A stretch of DNA of 64,000 nucleotides, taken from the NCBI RefSeq assembly GCF_004526235.1, contig NZ_CP038159.1, positions 3,472,001 through 3,536,000 of the forward strand, read 5' to 3'. A model generated the notes under the pieces. That model searched no databases. It was not told the origin of the DNA and worked only from the letters and a program-made list of their open reading frames with translations. This document shows, one piece after another, positions 27,392 to 36,462 of this stretch (positions within the stretch are counted from its first letter, which is position 1; the number at the start of each line of letters is the position of its first letter). Origin of the DNA: Sphingobacterium sp. CZ-2. Lineage in GTDB: Bacteria; Bacteroidota; Bacteroidia; Sphingobacteriales; Sphingobacteriaceae. A program made the position numbers and the translations under genes.

Positions 27392-28837
27392 CTATTCATT
27401 AACGGGAACTTCCTCCCCTTTAGTATTGATCTGTATGGTTTCTTCTTCCCCCAATTTAACGACCGAAGCAGTACCATCAAAGAATGGGCTCACCATACTA
27501 TACACAAATGGTATAACCGTGGTTCCCTTCTCGTTTACAAAACCATACTTTTCACCATCATTGGATGCAATGAATAAGTTAGGTGTATTCGCTAAATACA
27601 ATTCCTGAAAACCATCCAAAATCATCTTATTTGATTTTAGATCAAAGATCTTGAATTTTTCACCATCCAAAACCACGAAGTAGTGTTCGTCATATTGCAG
27701 GATACTCTCATGGGTAGCTGGAATAATGATTTGTCCTGATTTATTTAGGATACCCGACTTTTCATTTTCCATAAATATCGCATGGTTACCTTCAAATGTG
27801 CTCAAAAAATCATAGGTTTTTCCCCAAAGATTTTTCCCAGTCTTGTTCATAATCCCGAATTTTCCATCTTTGGAAAACTGATATGCTCCCAATACATCAT
27901 CATAAACAATGGATTCATAGGTCAAAGGCAACACCGTTTTGCCTTGTAGATTTAGAAATCCCGCTTGGTATTCACTATTCACCGCTACGATAATCCCATC
28001 CCGAACTTCGGAAAGACTGGTAAATAAGGGTTGGGTTAATATTTCGTCATTCACATTCTTCAATCCATATAAACCGGAAGTAGTATCATAATAAGCGATC
28101 ATATCTTCGCCCAATTCCATGTCTTCACCTTCTTCCATACCTAGGTCACCCGCACTTTCCTGGAAGCCCACAGGGGAAGCAAAAAAATCTGTTGAAACCT
28201 GTTCTTTGGTAATTGATTTAGCAACAAACTGTACACCACTCAGGTCAACCTTAAGTGCTGCACCTGGAAGATTTCCCAGGAAATCAAAAGCTCCAAACGT
28301 ATAAGCAGGAATATTTTCGGTATACCACACTTGGATGCTAGGTATTTCTTCGTCGCCCAAAGCCGCTAGATCATCAATTGTAGGACTAATAATCGCCAAT
28401 TTACAAGGATAACCAGCGATGGTTTCCGTTTTTCCGGCAACAAATTCGATCTGAAATTGATCTTCATTAGCTTCTTCACCGAATAAAGGGCCAGCACCTT
28501 CTGATTGCATAAAAGTGGAATCCGAAAGGTTGAGATGGTAGACCTTTTTAGTTGTTTTATCAACAATCTGTACAAAATCTTCCGCCATGCTTGAATTAAC
28601 CCGGAATTTATCTTTGGCTGACCATACCTGAATAGCAAAACCACCTTTTTCAGTCTCTGTCAAGATAGCTTTTAATGAAGCTAATTCTTCATCATTTTTA
28701 TCCATGTCGGGGCTATTCAACTCATCCATCAACTCCTGGTTGAGGGAAATTTGATAGGCAATTTTAAAAACAGGGACTTGGGCAAAACTAAAATGGCTAA
28801 ATACACTGATAAATAGCAGGGAAAGAAAAAATCTCAT
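27392..28837 (-). CDS. Exported WG-repeat protein
   Basis: A 481-residue protein from the ATG at 28835-28837. A signal peptide (residues 1-19, ending SFAQ) is followed by an N-terminal beta domain of about 200 residues, in which the start and GYPCKLAI resemble the GLPGLI or DUF4412-like proteins of this phylum. The second half is a series of WG repeats (about 25-30 residues each), seen in EYQAGFLNLQGKTVLPLTYESI, KFGIMNKTGKNLWGKTYDF, EKSGILNKSGQIIIPATHES and KYGFVNEKGTTVIPFVYSMV. WG repeats are a surface beta-propeller-like module of unknown function. It appears to be the first gene of a three-gene minus-strand set with the PH-like membrane protein and the M1 peptidase. Confidence 0.75.
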   Translation of the reverse strand: MRFFLSLLFISVFSHFSFAQVPVFKIAYQISLNQELMDELNSPDMDKNDEELASLKAILTETEKGGFAIQVWSAKDKFRVNSSMAEDFVQIVDKTTKKVYHLNLSDSTFMQSEGAGPLFGEEANEDQFQIEFVAGKTETIAGYPCKLAIISPTIDDLAALGDEEIPSIQVWYTENIPAYTFGAFDFLGNLPGAALKVDLSGVQFVAKSITKEQVSTDFFASPVGFQESAGDLGMEEGEDMELGEDMIAYYDTTSGLYGLKNVNDEILTQPLFTSLSEVRDGIIVAVNSEYQAGFLNLQGKTVLPLTYESIVYDDVLGAYQFSKDGKFGIMNKTGKNLWGKTYDFLSTFEGNHAIFMENEKSGILNKSGQIIIPATHESILQYDEHYFVVLDGEKFKIFDLKSNKMILDGFQELYLANTPNLFIASNDGEKYGFVNEKGTTVIPFVYSMVSPFFDGTASVVKLGEEETIQINTKGEEVPVNE

Positions 28838-28998
28838 ATTAAATATATTATAGCGCAAACATCCTTGTTTTTTCTGAATCTACAAAAGGGAATCCCTTTA
28901 TTTTTTATACATTTTAATGTTTATCCACATAAACCCTCTTTGTACATTTTTTGTAATTGATTATGTATGATTTAATCTTATTTCTAGTTCAGGTTTCC

Positions 28999-29006
28999 TA
29001 TATTTG
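28999..29006 (+). promoter_or_regulatory. Bacteroidota -7 box before the sulfatase gene
   Basis: TATATTTG exactly matches TAnnTTTG and ends 20 bases before the sulfatase ATG. I see no convincing TTG -33 element at the expected distance, so the assignment is tentative. Confidence 0.4.
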
Positions 29007-29026
29007 AAATCCTAAACTTTAAAATT

Positions 29027-30553
29027 ATGCGAATCCATCTCCTATTGGCCTTATGCTGTTTCAGTTTATTTGCAAATGCACAGAAAAAGAAACCGAATAT
29101 TGTGATCATCATATCCGACGACCATTCGTACCAAACGATCGGTGCATACGGATCGAAGATTGCGCATACGCCAAATCTGGATAGGATTGCCAAAGAAGGG
29201 GCTACCTTTAATAGAGCCTATGTAACCAATTCCATCTGTGGCCCAAGCCGTGCCAGCTTATTGACAGGAAAATACAGCCATAAAAATGGCTTTAAGGACA
29301 ATGAGACTTCCAATTTTGATCATGGCCAAGATCTGTTCGTCAAGCAGCTACAGAACAATGGCTATCAAACTGCTTGGATCGGAAAGATCCATCTGGGAAG
29401 AAAACTACAGGGATTTGATTATTACAGCATTTTAGTTGGTCAAGGGCATTATTTCAATCCCGATTTTATCAGCAGCAAAAATGGATCAGTCGAAACCACG
29501 GATCGAGAGGAAGGTTATGTGGCGGATATCGTGACGGACCGTGCCATCAATTGGTTGGAGCAAAAAGATCAGGAGGAGCCTTTCTGTCTGATCATCGGCC
29601 ATAAAAGCACCCACCGGACTTGGATGCCTGATCCGAAAGATTTCGGCAAGAACGATAACAAGAACATCCCTTTCCCCGATAATTTCTTTGATGGATATGA
29701 GGGCAGAAAAGCGGCAGCAGTCCAGGAGATGAGCATTGCGAAGGATATGCAGATGGGCTATGACCTCAAGATGTTCGATAACCCGGAAATGATGCGAAAA
29801 GATGGTAATTTCAAAAGGATGACCGACCAGCAGTTTCAACAATATGTAGCGTATTATCAACCTATACAGGCAAAACTCAAGGCGGCCAACCTCCAAGGTG
29901 AGGAGTTGGCGAAATGGAAGTACAACCGATATATGATCGATTACCTGAATACGGCCGAATCGATGGATCGGAATATCGGTCGGGTATTGGATTATTTGAA
30001 GGAAAAGAACCTGGAAGAAAACACGATCGTTTTATACCTATCGGACCAGGGATTCTATATGGGTGAGCATGGATGGTTCGACAAACGTTTTATGTACGAA
30101 GAGTCTTTCCGTACGCCTATGCTGGCGAAGCTCCCAGGTGTAATCCCGGCTAATTCCCAGGTTGACGGGATGGTGCTGAATGTGGATATTGCACCCACAT
30201 TATTGGAACTGACCGGTACGGCGATTCCAAAGGATATTCAGGGAAAATCATTCCTAAAAGTGGCTGAAGGAAAGAAGAGAACTGCCAGGAAACAGCTTTT
30301 CTACCATTATTATGAGAATGGCGAGCATGCGGTATCCCCACATTTTGGGGTGAGTGATGGCCGGTACAAATTGATCCGATATTACAAACGTGTTGATGGA
30401 TGGGAATTGTTCGATATGAAAACCGATCCTAGGGAAATGAAGAATATCTACGACGATCCAAAATCCCAGAAAATCGTTAAGAAAATGAAGGCCTTATTGA
30501 TGAAGGAAATCAATGAAAATGAAGATGTTGAAGCAAAAGCGCTGATGGATTAA
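29027..30553 (+). CDS. Sulfatase, formylglycine type
   Basis: An exported sulfatase (signal peptide ending at residue 18, FANAQ) of 508 residues. Family features include the calcium-binding DD pair at residues 31-32 (IIISDDHSYQ) and the CGPSR motif at residues 71-75, whose Cys71 would be oxidised to formylglycine. GKYSHKNGF follows, and later LSDQGFYMGEHGWFDKRFMYEESFRTPM carries more metal and sulfate ligands. The C-terminal region has the common pattern YKLIRYYKRVDGWELFDMKTDPREMKN. The substrate is not evident; Bacteroidota use such enzymes on sulfated glycans, but there is no adjacent PUL. No SUMF1-type maturase other than the GldK homologue is visible here. Confidence 0.93.
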   Translation: MRIHLLLALCCFSLFANAQKKKPNIVIIISDDHSYQTIGAYGSKIAHTPNLDRIAKEGATFNRAYVTNSICGPSRASLLTGKYSHKNGFKDNETSNFDHGQDLFVKQLQNNGYQTAWIGKIHLGRKLQGFDYYSILVGQGHYFNPDFISSKNGSVETTDREEGYVADIVTDRAINWLEQKDQEEPFCLIIGHKSTHRTWMPDPKDFGKNDNKNIPFPDNFFDGYEGRKAAAVQEMSIAKDMQMGYDLKMFDNPEMMRKDGNFKRMTDQQFQQYVAYYQPIQAKLKAANLQGEELAKWKYNRYMIDYLNTAESMDRNIGRVLDYLKEKNLEENTIVLYLSDQGFYMGEHGWFDKRFMYEESFRTPMLAKLPGVIPANSQVDGMVLNVDIAPTLLELTGTAIPKDIQGKSFLKVAEGKKRTARKQLFYHYYENGEHAVSPHFGVSDGRYKLIRYYKRVDGWELFDMKTDPREMKNIYDDPKSQKIVKKMKALLMKEINENEDVEAKALMD

Positions 30554-30572
30554 TCGACACTAAAACTTTGTT

Positions 30573-31700
30573 TTAATCAACTATAAATAGTTCGGAAGCG
30601 ATCTGGTCGGCAAGGAGTTTTCCAGTTGGGCTAAGGGTTATTATCTTTTCCGGAGAGACAAGAATATGTCCGGCTTGTTGGAAATCCTTTACTTGGCCCA
30701 TTAAATCATTCAGATATTCCGTTCCAAAGTTATTTTTCACATATGCAGGATCGACCCCCCATTTGGTTCTTAAAGAGGTCATGATGTATTCATTGAAACG
30801 ATCCTTTTTACTGAGGATTTCTGTTTCCAATGGAAGGTTATTCACTGCCAAGCTTTTAAGGTAAAGAGCATTGTTTGCCAGGTTCCAGGACCTGGATATT
30901 TTATTGAAGGAATGTGCAGAAGGACCAATTCCTAAGTAAGGTTTGCCCTTCCAATAATTCGAATTATGGATGGCATACTTGCCTGGTTTTGCAAAATTAG
31001 AGATCTCATATTGCTCATAGCATTCATTTGTCAGGGTACCTATGAGTAGGAGCATTTGCTCGGCACTCTGCTCTTCATTCAGTGGCGGTGTTTTCCCTTT
31101 GTTGATCATATGGTCCAAAGCCGTTTTCCGTTCTACGGTCATGGAATAGGAAGAAATGTGTGGAACCTGCAGATCGATCAACTGCTGCATATTATTTTTC
31201 CATTTCTGATCGGTCAATAAAGGAAATCCATAAATCAGATCGCAGGTAATGTTCTCAAACCCCGCATCCTGTACACGTTTTATGCTTGATAAAGCTTCTT
31301 CCGCATTATGGGCTCTGTTCATCCAGCGGAGATCTTCTTCATAGAAGGATTGTATGCCGATGCTGAAGCGATTTACAGCGGTTTGACGTAATGCATGTAC
31401 TTTATTTTTGTCAAGATCATCGGGGTTTGCTTCCAAGGTAATTTCTGCCTGGTTATCGATCTCAAAGTATTGGGATACTTGGTCGATGAGCTCCATGATT
31501 TCATCCGCCTCCAAAATGGAAGGAGTACCCCCACCAAAATAGATCGAAGAGACCTGTTTGTCCTCCAGGTAGGCAGCTCGCAGCGCAATTTCCTTTTTCA
31601 TCGCAGCCAACACCTCTTTTTTATATTGTAGAGAGGTGCTAAAATGAAAATCACAGTAGTGACAGGCTTGCTTACAAAAAGGAATGTGGAAGTAGATCAT
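30573..31700 (-). CDS. hemW: Radical-SAM protein HemW (coproporphyrinogen III oxidase-like)
   Basis: A 375-residue radical-SAM protein. It starts MIYFHIPFCKQACHYCDFHF with the cluster cysteines at 9, 13 and 16. The family motif GGGTPSIL (residues 52-59) and TLEANPDDL follow, then VNRFSIGIQSF. HemW is now known as a heme chaperone rather than a true coproporphyrinogen oxidase, and the sequence has the features of HemW (Tyr-Cys in HYCDF). It is convergent with the sulfatase, only 19 bases apart. Confidence 0.93.
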   Translation of the reverse strand: MIYFHIPFCKQACHYCDFHFSTSLQYKKEVLAAMKKEIALRAAYLEDKQVSSIYFGGGTPSILEADEIMELIDQVSQYFEIDNQAEITLEANPDDLDKNKVHALRQTAVNRFSIGIQSFYEEDLRWMNRAHNAEEALSSIKRVQDAGFENITCDLIYGFPLLTDQKWKNNMQQLIDLQVPHISSYSMTVERKTALDHMINKGKTPPLNEEQSAEQMLLLIGTLTNECYEQYEISNFAKPGKYAIHNSNYWKGKPYLGIGPSAHSFNKISRSWNLANNALYLKSLAVNNLPLETEILSKKDRFNEYIMTSLRTKWGVDPAYVKNNFGTEYLNDLMGQVKDFQQAGHILVSPEKIITLSPTGKLLADQIASELFIVD

Positions 31701-31770
31701 GGGTGCCCGCTCAGTTTGTTAAGAAGCAAATGTACGGTTATTTAGCAGACAGACTTAATTTTAATTTATT

Positions 31771-31935
31771 AAACTCAGTTTGTTAGATAATCAAAAAAAC
31801 ACATAAATTGATTAACAAACCTATTTGTTATAAATTTATACACATCAAACTCTTTAGGTAGTCAAAAAACTTAAAAAATGATTAACAAATCTATTTAATA
31901 TAAATTTTTGTACATCAAACACTTTGGATATTTTC
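31771..31935. repeat. Degenerate direct repeat, about 70-76 bases per unit
   Basis: Three successive AT-rich units start with AAACnC-TT-like sequence at 31771, 31847 and 31917. The first two units share TGATTAACAAA(C/T)CTATTT, TATAAATTT and CATCAAAC, and the third is cut short after its first 20 or so bases. The region lies upstream of hemW's start, so it could be a regulatory repeat or a decayed duplication. Confidence 0.55.
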
Positions 31936-32088
31936 AAAGCCTATAAATTTGAAAAGCCGGCTCCTGAAGAAGGTTTGATTATCGTTGTAATGTCGGCCTG
32001 GTTCATGGATCGACCAGGAACTTTCTCTTCTTATTATAATAAAAAGGAATGGCATCCATGCGGCATCATTGCTGGTTTTAGGTATTGA
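31882..32088 (+). other. Short open stretch, possible remnant of a gene 3' end
   Basis: An open frame without a credible start (first ATG at 31990) reads DIFKAYKFEKPAPEEGLIIV, then VMSAWFMDRPGTFSSYY and ends GIIAGFRY. The last residues resemble the C-terminal end of an exported or barrel protein, but I cannot place it. It begins in the direct-repeat region, so it could be a gene remnant, or simply chance. Confidence 0.2.
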
Positions 32089-32099
32089 GTTTTCCGTTT

Positions 32100-32570
32100 T
32101 TACTTGATAAAAATCACCTCAATGTCCGGATTTCTTTTCAGAAGTTCATCGACTAACAGCATATTATCGCTGGGTGTGATAAACACATCCTCGTATTTTT
32201 TAAAATAGATAATAATCCCTTTGGTATTCGAGGTGGAGGGATTACTTGCTTGCCAGTTGGAGGTATTTACTTCCAATTTCCTAATCGATTGGATGTCAAT
32301 CCCTTCTTTCTTGAATAAAGCCTTATAATAAAACCTATCGCCTTCAATCCAATATCGGGTTACTTTTTGCGCAAGAAAATAGGCAAGTCCAGTCAAAAGA
32401 TAACCCAAACCCAAAATAATAAACCCATCCTTCCAGGTAGCATCCGTAAATATCAAAATCAAAAAGGTTGGGATAAGAATAACGGTTAACAAAGCAAAAA
32501 CGGACAATATCGGCTTTATACCTTGTTGAGGTGGAAAGACCAGTATACTGTTATTATTATTCACGTTCAT
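32100..32570 (-). CDS. Small membrane protein, unknown
   Basis: A 156-residue protein from the ATG at 32568-32570 (a GTG lies 11 codons upstream). Two membrane helices (about residues 22-42 and 50-69) are followed by a soluble C-terminal half with beta strands (GIDIQSIRKLEVNTSNW) and the end PDIEVIFIK, reminiscent of bacterial PH-type domains as in the other small membrane protein at 26954-27382. I do not recognise a family. It is divergent from the gene at 32703, leaving a 132-base promoter region. Confidence 0.5.
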   Translation of the reverse strand: MNVNNNNSILVFPPQQGIKPILSVFALLTVILIPTFLILIFTDATWKDGFIILGLGYLLTGLAYFLAQKVTRYWIEGDRFYYKALFKKEGIDIQSIRKLEVNTSNWQASNPSTSNTKGIIIYFKKYEDVFITPSDNMLLVDELLKRNPDIEVIFIK

Positions 32571-32647
32571 TCCTTTAAAGATAGCAATTCTAGTTTTCTC
32601 CACCGATTATTCCTTAAATTATATAATTCATTCAACCTTTTTATTGC

Positions 32648-32675
32648 TTGCCAATCAATAAATTGATTACTTTGG
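32648..32675 (+). promoter_or_regulatory. Candidate promoter for the 32703 gene
   Basis: TTG at 32648-32650 is 17 bases from TACTTTGG (32668-32675), close to the TTG / TAnnTTTG layout of Bacteroidota promoters. The -7 element is one base short of consensus. The start codon lies 27 bases further on. Confidence 0.35.
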
Positions 32676-32702
32676 GTGTAATTCTTTTTAGTATTTCATA
32701 TT

Positions 32703-33230
32703 ATGGCAACATCTCAAATTACTGAAGCAGAAGTTAAGGACCTGATCAAAAAGTTGAACTTAGCACCCATCATCTTGGAAATTTTCGATGAACAGATAGT
32801 CGATGAAATTGCAATGGACGAATTTCGCAAACGTATCAGCAAGCCATATTCCATTTTTACGTTAGATTCCAATGAGCAGGAAGCCTATCAAGTGCAGCGA
32901 TTTATCCCCATTTTTGAATTCGGATCGGATAGAATTATCGCCTATGATCTCGAGAACAAAGGCTTTATAAATTATTCCTTAGAAGAAGGCATCCAGAGCC
33001 CTACATTACTGACCTTTGAAGGTGTGTTTTTGGAAGAAATGATTGCTATGTTCGAAAACGAAGTTTCTGAATCAGACATCATTCATATCGGAAAACTTCT
33101 CGGGTTTAAACACACGGAAAGCATAGTGGAAGATTACCTGGAATCCGAAGAAAATGACGGATTATCTACTTTTGAAGAAATGGACGCCTGGACAGAAAAA
33201 ACCTTGGATAAATACCATTTAAAAATATAA
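32703..33230 (+). CDS. SUKH-like or otherwise unknown acidic protein
   Basis: A 175-residue, acidic, soluble protein. The central part (FIPIFEFGSDRIIAYDLENKGFINYSLEEG) has the pattern of SMI1/KNR4 (SUKH) domain proteins, which often act as immunity proteins for toxins. The N-terminus (EAEVKDLIKKLNLAPIILEIF) and C-terminus (DAWTEKTLDKYHLKI) are helical. I do not regard the assignment as certain: the Trp and the usual loop of the family are absent. No toxin gene is next to it, so a stray immunity gene or an unrelated fold are both open. It is transcribed alone. Confidence 0.45.
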   Translation: MATSQITEAEVKDLIKKLNLAPIILEIFDEQIVDEIAMDEFRKRISKPYSIFTLDSNEQEAYQVQRFIPIFEFGSDRIIAYDLENKGFINYSLEEGIQSPTLLTFEGVFLEEMIAMFENEVSESDIIHIGKLLGFKHTESIVEDYLESEENDGLSTFEEMDAWTEKTLDKYHLKI

Positions 33231-33249
33231 GAAAAATGAAATAGGCAAT

Positions 33250-34458
33250 TTATTTTTTCAAAAGCTTTTGAATTAAAGCGTCCAATTTACCATCTACAAT
33301 ACCTCCAGCATAAATCACTTTACCTTGATGGATCAGTACCACCTGAGGAACACCATTTACGCCATATGCTTTTGTAATCTTTCCGTCTTGATCCATTAAG
33401 GTTGAAAAAGTAGGTTTATTCCTTTCATAAAAATTGTTCAATTGGCTTTTATTATCTTCCGAATTTATTCCCCACACCTTCAAACCCTTCTGCTCATATT
33501 TGGCGACCATTGAATTCATTTTAGGAACTGCACTGATACAATAGCTACAGTTTTTGACCCAGAATTCCAAAAGAACCAAATCATCCTTAAAATCAGACAT
33601 AGTAACCATTTTACCCGTCTGGAAATCTTCCAATTCAAAGGCAGGCGCATTTGCCCCTGCAGCAATTAATTGTAAGTCCTCCTTGCCCTTTATTTGAAGA
33701 CCGGGATAGGAAGAAGCAAACCATGAATTCTCTTCTATCTGAGGCCCATTGATTTTTATCTGATCAAATTTCACCAAGACATAATCTTCCGGTTCAAAAT
33801 TATTGGATTGAACCACTTGATAAGGCAAATAGGAAACCTTATCGATTAAGATCTGATTATAGATCCTAATATCCGCAGTCAATTGTTTCAGTCCTTCATT
33901 TACCGTAAATGACTTGCTTTTCATTTCAAGTAGCACCTTATGGTAAGACCTGCTATCAATAAGGGTATCCCCTAACCTTTTTTTGATAGATGTATCAGTT
34001 AATATATGAGGAATAACATTTCTTAAGGACAGGATAGAATTATAAAAAAAAGATGCTGCATTTAAATCTTGCTGGAGTTTTTCCTTTTTCAATGCTGCTG
34101 CCTGAAGACTTTCCATACTTGCGTTCTTCTTATCGATCCAAAATTTTCCGGAACCGTTAAAAACCACTTTGCTGACTTCATTGTCAAATTGGTACCTAAA
34201 ACCTACAATAGGAATAGCCTCATCAAATTCGACAAACACAACTCCTAATAATTTATTCTCATAATCCTGGGACTTATAATTGATGTATCGAAAGGTCTCA
34301 TATTGCAGGGTTTTGATGTCCTTCAATTTTGAATAGGTTTGTTGCAAAATTTCATTGACATCTGCACTTTCTTTAGAAACCAAAGCAGGTTGGGCATCTG
34401 ACCGCAAGGATATTCCTGTAAACAGAATAGAAATTAGTATAAAAGGCAATAATTTCAT
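33250..34458 (-). CDS. TlpA-like redoxin protein with large N-terminal domain
   Basis: An exported protein of 402 residues (signal peptide 1-22, ending SDAQ). The N-terminal 270 residues form a domain of unknown type found in front of such thioredoxins in this phylum (KLKDIKTLQYETFRYINYKS). The last 130 residues are a TlpA-type thioredoxin domain with the redox motif CSYC (in FWVKNCSYCISAVPKM) instead of CGPC, then LKVWGINSEDNKSQLNNFYE and the cis-proline VNGVPQVVLIH. It probably acts in the periplasm on disulfides. It shares the strand with the tryptophanase gene but a 45-base gap separates them. Confidence 0.8.
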   Translation of the reverse strand: MKLLPFILISILFTGISLRSDAQPALVSKESADVNEILQQTYSKLKDIKTLQYETFRYINYKSQDYENKLLGVVFVEFDEAIPIVGFRYQFDNEVSKVVFNGSGKFWIDKKNASMESLQAAALKKEKLQQDLNAASFFYNSILSLRNVIPHILTDTSIKKRLGDTLIDSRSYHKVLLEMKSKSFTVNEGLKQLTADIRIYNQILIDKVSYLPYQVVQSNNFEPEDYVLVKFDQIKINGPQIEENSWFASSYPGLQIKGKEDLQLIAAGANAPAFELEDFQTGKMVTMSDFKDDLVLLEFWVKNCSYCISAVPKMNSMVAKYEQKGLKVWGINSEDNKSQLNNFYERNKPTFSTLMDQDGKITKAYGVNGVPQVVLIHQGKVIYAGGIVDGKLDALIQKLLKK

Positions 34459-34503
34459 GGCTAGAAAATCGAAAGTATAATATGTAGGTGGGGAAAACCC
34501 CTC

Positions 34504-35880
34504 CTATTTTTTTTTCAATAAAATGGTAAAATGTCTCAATATCTCCGATTCCCAAACGATTTCAAGTCCCGACTGGATCTCTTCTCGTCTATCGAAAATA
34601 TTCTTAAGCGCTGCAGCCACATAATCCAGATGTTTATAGGAATAGGTTCTCCTCGGAATGGCCAAACGCAGTAATTCCAATTTTGGAAAACGATCCTGTC
34701 TGGTTTCCGGATCCCGATCCGCTAATAAGGTTCCGATCTCCACACCCCGCACACCGGATTCTTTATACAGTTCAATAGCCAAGGTCTGCGCCGGATATTC
34801 CTCCCTCGGAACACGATGCAGAAAATTCAGGGCATCCACAAATACCGCATGTCCACCGATCGGCTTTTGGATAGGAATCCCATACTCGATCAATTTATTC
34901 CCCAAATATTCCACTTGGTCTATTCGTGCCTTCAGATAAGGTAGTTCCGTAGATTCCAATAAACCCTGTGCCAGTGCGGCTAAATCTCTTCCCGCCAATC
35001 CACCATAGGTGATAAACCCTTCGTAGATAATCCCCATATTTCCACAGGCACGGTAAAGCTTTTCATCCCTTAAGCCCAATAATCCTCCAATGTTCACCAA
35101 GCCATCCTTTTTCGCCGACATCGTAAATCCATCTGCATAGGAAAACATCTCCTTCACAATTTCCTTGATGGATTTATCCGCATAAGCTCCTTCGCGAACC
35201 TTGATGAAATAGGCATTTTCCGCAAAACGGGCGGCATCTATAAATACAGGGATGCCGTATTGATCGGAAAGTTTCTTCACCGCTTTGATGTTCTCCATCG
35301 ATACAGGCTGTCCCCCGGAAGAATTACAGGTCACCGTGATCATACAGAACGGAATCTGCTCTTTCGGATGCGATTTATAGACCTCCTCCAATTTATCCAG
35401 ATCAATATTTCCTTTGAAGGGATGCAGATCGTTGATATTAAAAGCTTCATCAATGGTACAATCGATCGCATGTGCCTTACGAAATTCTATATGCCCTTTG
35501 GTGGTATCAAAATGGGAATTCCCCGGAACAACATTATTTTCTTTGACCAAAATACTGAAGAGTACATTCTCTGCCGCACGGCCTTGGTGGGTAGGTAGAA
35601 AATACGGAAAGCCTAAGGTATTACGGATAACTTCCCTCAATTTCAGGTAGGATTGGGAACCGGCATAACTTTCATCGCCCATCATGATCTCTGCCCATTG
35701 ACGGTCGGACATGGCACCAGTGCCACTGTCGGTCAATAGATCGATAAAAACATAATGACTTGCCAAGTTGAACAGATTATTGCCTTCCTCTTCGATCCAC
35801 TTCTCGCGCTGCTCACGGGTAGATTGAAAAATCTCCTCTACCATCTTCACTTTGTAGGGCTCTGCCCAAGGTAATTCCAT
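34504..35880 (-). CDS. tnaA: Tryptophanase (PLP-dependent beta-eliminating lyase)
   Basis: A PLP enzyme of the tryptophanase/tyrosine phenol-lyase family: it cleaves an aromatic amino acid to the ring compound (indole or phenol), pyruvate and ammonia. The 458 residues include THQGRAAENV, FDTTKGH, FIDAARFAENAYF and the PLP lysine Lys258 in MSAKKDGLVNIGG. At the sites that separate the two subfamilies it has Val380 and Ile382 (in VRGVEIG) where tyrosine phenol-lyase has Met and Arg, and His450 (LRHFTILL) where tyrosine phenol-lyase has Phe. I therefore call tryptophanase, giving indole. No tnaB or leader peptide is adjacent, so induction by tryptophan through a TnaC-type mechanism is not supported. 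Confidence 0.85.
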   Translation of the reverse strand: MELPWAEPYKVKMVEEIFQSTREQREKWIEEEGNNLFNLASHYVFIDLLTDSGTGAMSDRQWAEIMMGDESYAGSQSYLKLREVIRNTLGFPYFLPTHQGRAAENVLFSILVKENNVVPGNSHFDTTKGHIEFRKAHAIDCTIDEAFNINDLHPFKGNIDLDKLEEVYKSHPKEQIPFCMITVTCNSSGGQPVSMENIKAVKKLSDQYGIPVFIDAARFAENAYFIKVREGAYADKSIKEIVKEMFSYADGFTMSAKKDGLVNIGGLLGLRDEKLYRACGNMGIIYEGFITYGGLAGRDLAALAQGLLESTELPYLKARIDQVEYLGNKLIEYGIPIQKPIGGHAVFVDALNFLHRVPREEYPAQTLAIELYKESGVRGVEIGTLLADRDPETRQDRFPKLELLRLAIPRRTYSYKHLDYVAAALKNIFDRREEIQSGLEIVWESEILRHFTILLKKK

Positions 35881-36042
35881 AAATTTTTATATTGGTTACA
35901 ATTTCCTAAAGGTAGAAATCTTATTCTTCTTCATCAAATACATGGATATTATTTACCAATTTATTAACATGAAAAGTCTTGGATGTCTTACAATTTTTAA
36001 TAAATTAGGCAAACATTATCCTAGGTTATTAACACGATTTAA

Positions 36043-36456
36043 ATGACGAACATTAAAGAGCGCGTTTTACTCATCGCAGAATCCAAAGGGATTCAAAAAG
36101 TGGAATTTTTTAAGGGTATAGGATTATCTTACGCTAATTTCAAGGGCGTTCAGAAAAACTCGGCATTGGGATCCGATGCAGTGGCTACAATTTTATCCAC
36201 TTATCCCGACATCAGTCCGGAATGGCTTTTGAATGGGTCTGGAGATATGCTACGCCCGGAAGAGTCTAATGAAATGGCGATCACCCTACCTTCAAAAATA
36301 GATCTACAGGAACAGAATACCGTCTTGATCGATGCACTTGAAAAAGTAATCTCTGCGCAGCATGCTACTATTCAATCTCAGGAAGTAACCATTAGCGCCT
36401 TGTCTGCGCGTATTGAGCAATTGGAGAAAAAGAAAAAAACAAAGAAGAAAAAATAA
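36043..36456 (+). CDS. HTH-type regulator with coiled-coil Lys-rich tail
   Basis: A 137-residue DNA-binding protein. The first 70 residues have the pattern of phage-repressor-like helix-turn-helix proteins of Bacteroidota: IKERVLLIAESKGIQKVEFFKGIGLSYANFKG, then DAVATILSTYPDISPEWLLNGSGDML. The second part is a coiled coil (LIDALEKVISAQHATIQSQEV ... ALSARIEQLEK) that probably makes it a dimer or larger, and it ends in nearly all Lys residues. It is followed 6 bases later by a GNAT gene, so the two are likely co-transcribed. There is no nearby phage gene. Confidence 0.7.
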   Translation: MTNIKERVLLIAESKGIQKVEFFKGIGLSYANFKGVQKNSALGSDAVATILSTYPDISPEWLLNGSGDMLRPEESNEMAITLPSKIDLQEQNTVLIDALEKVISAQHATIQSQEVTISALSARIEQLEKKKKTKKKK

Positions 36457-36462
36457 GTACAC

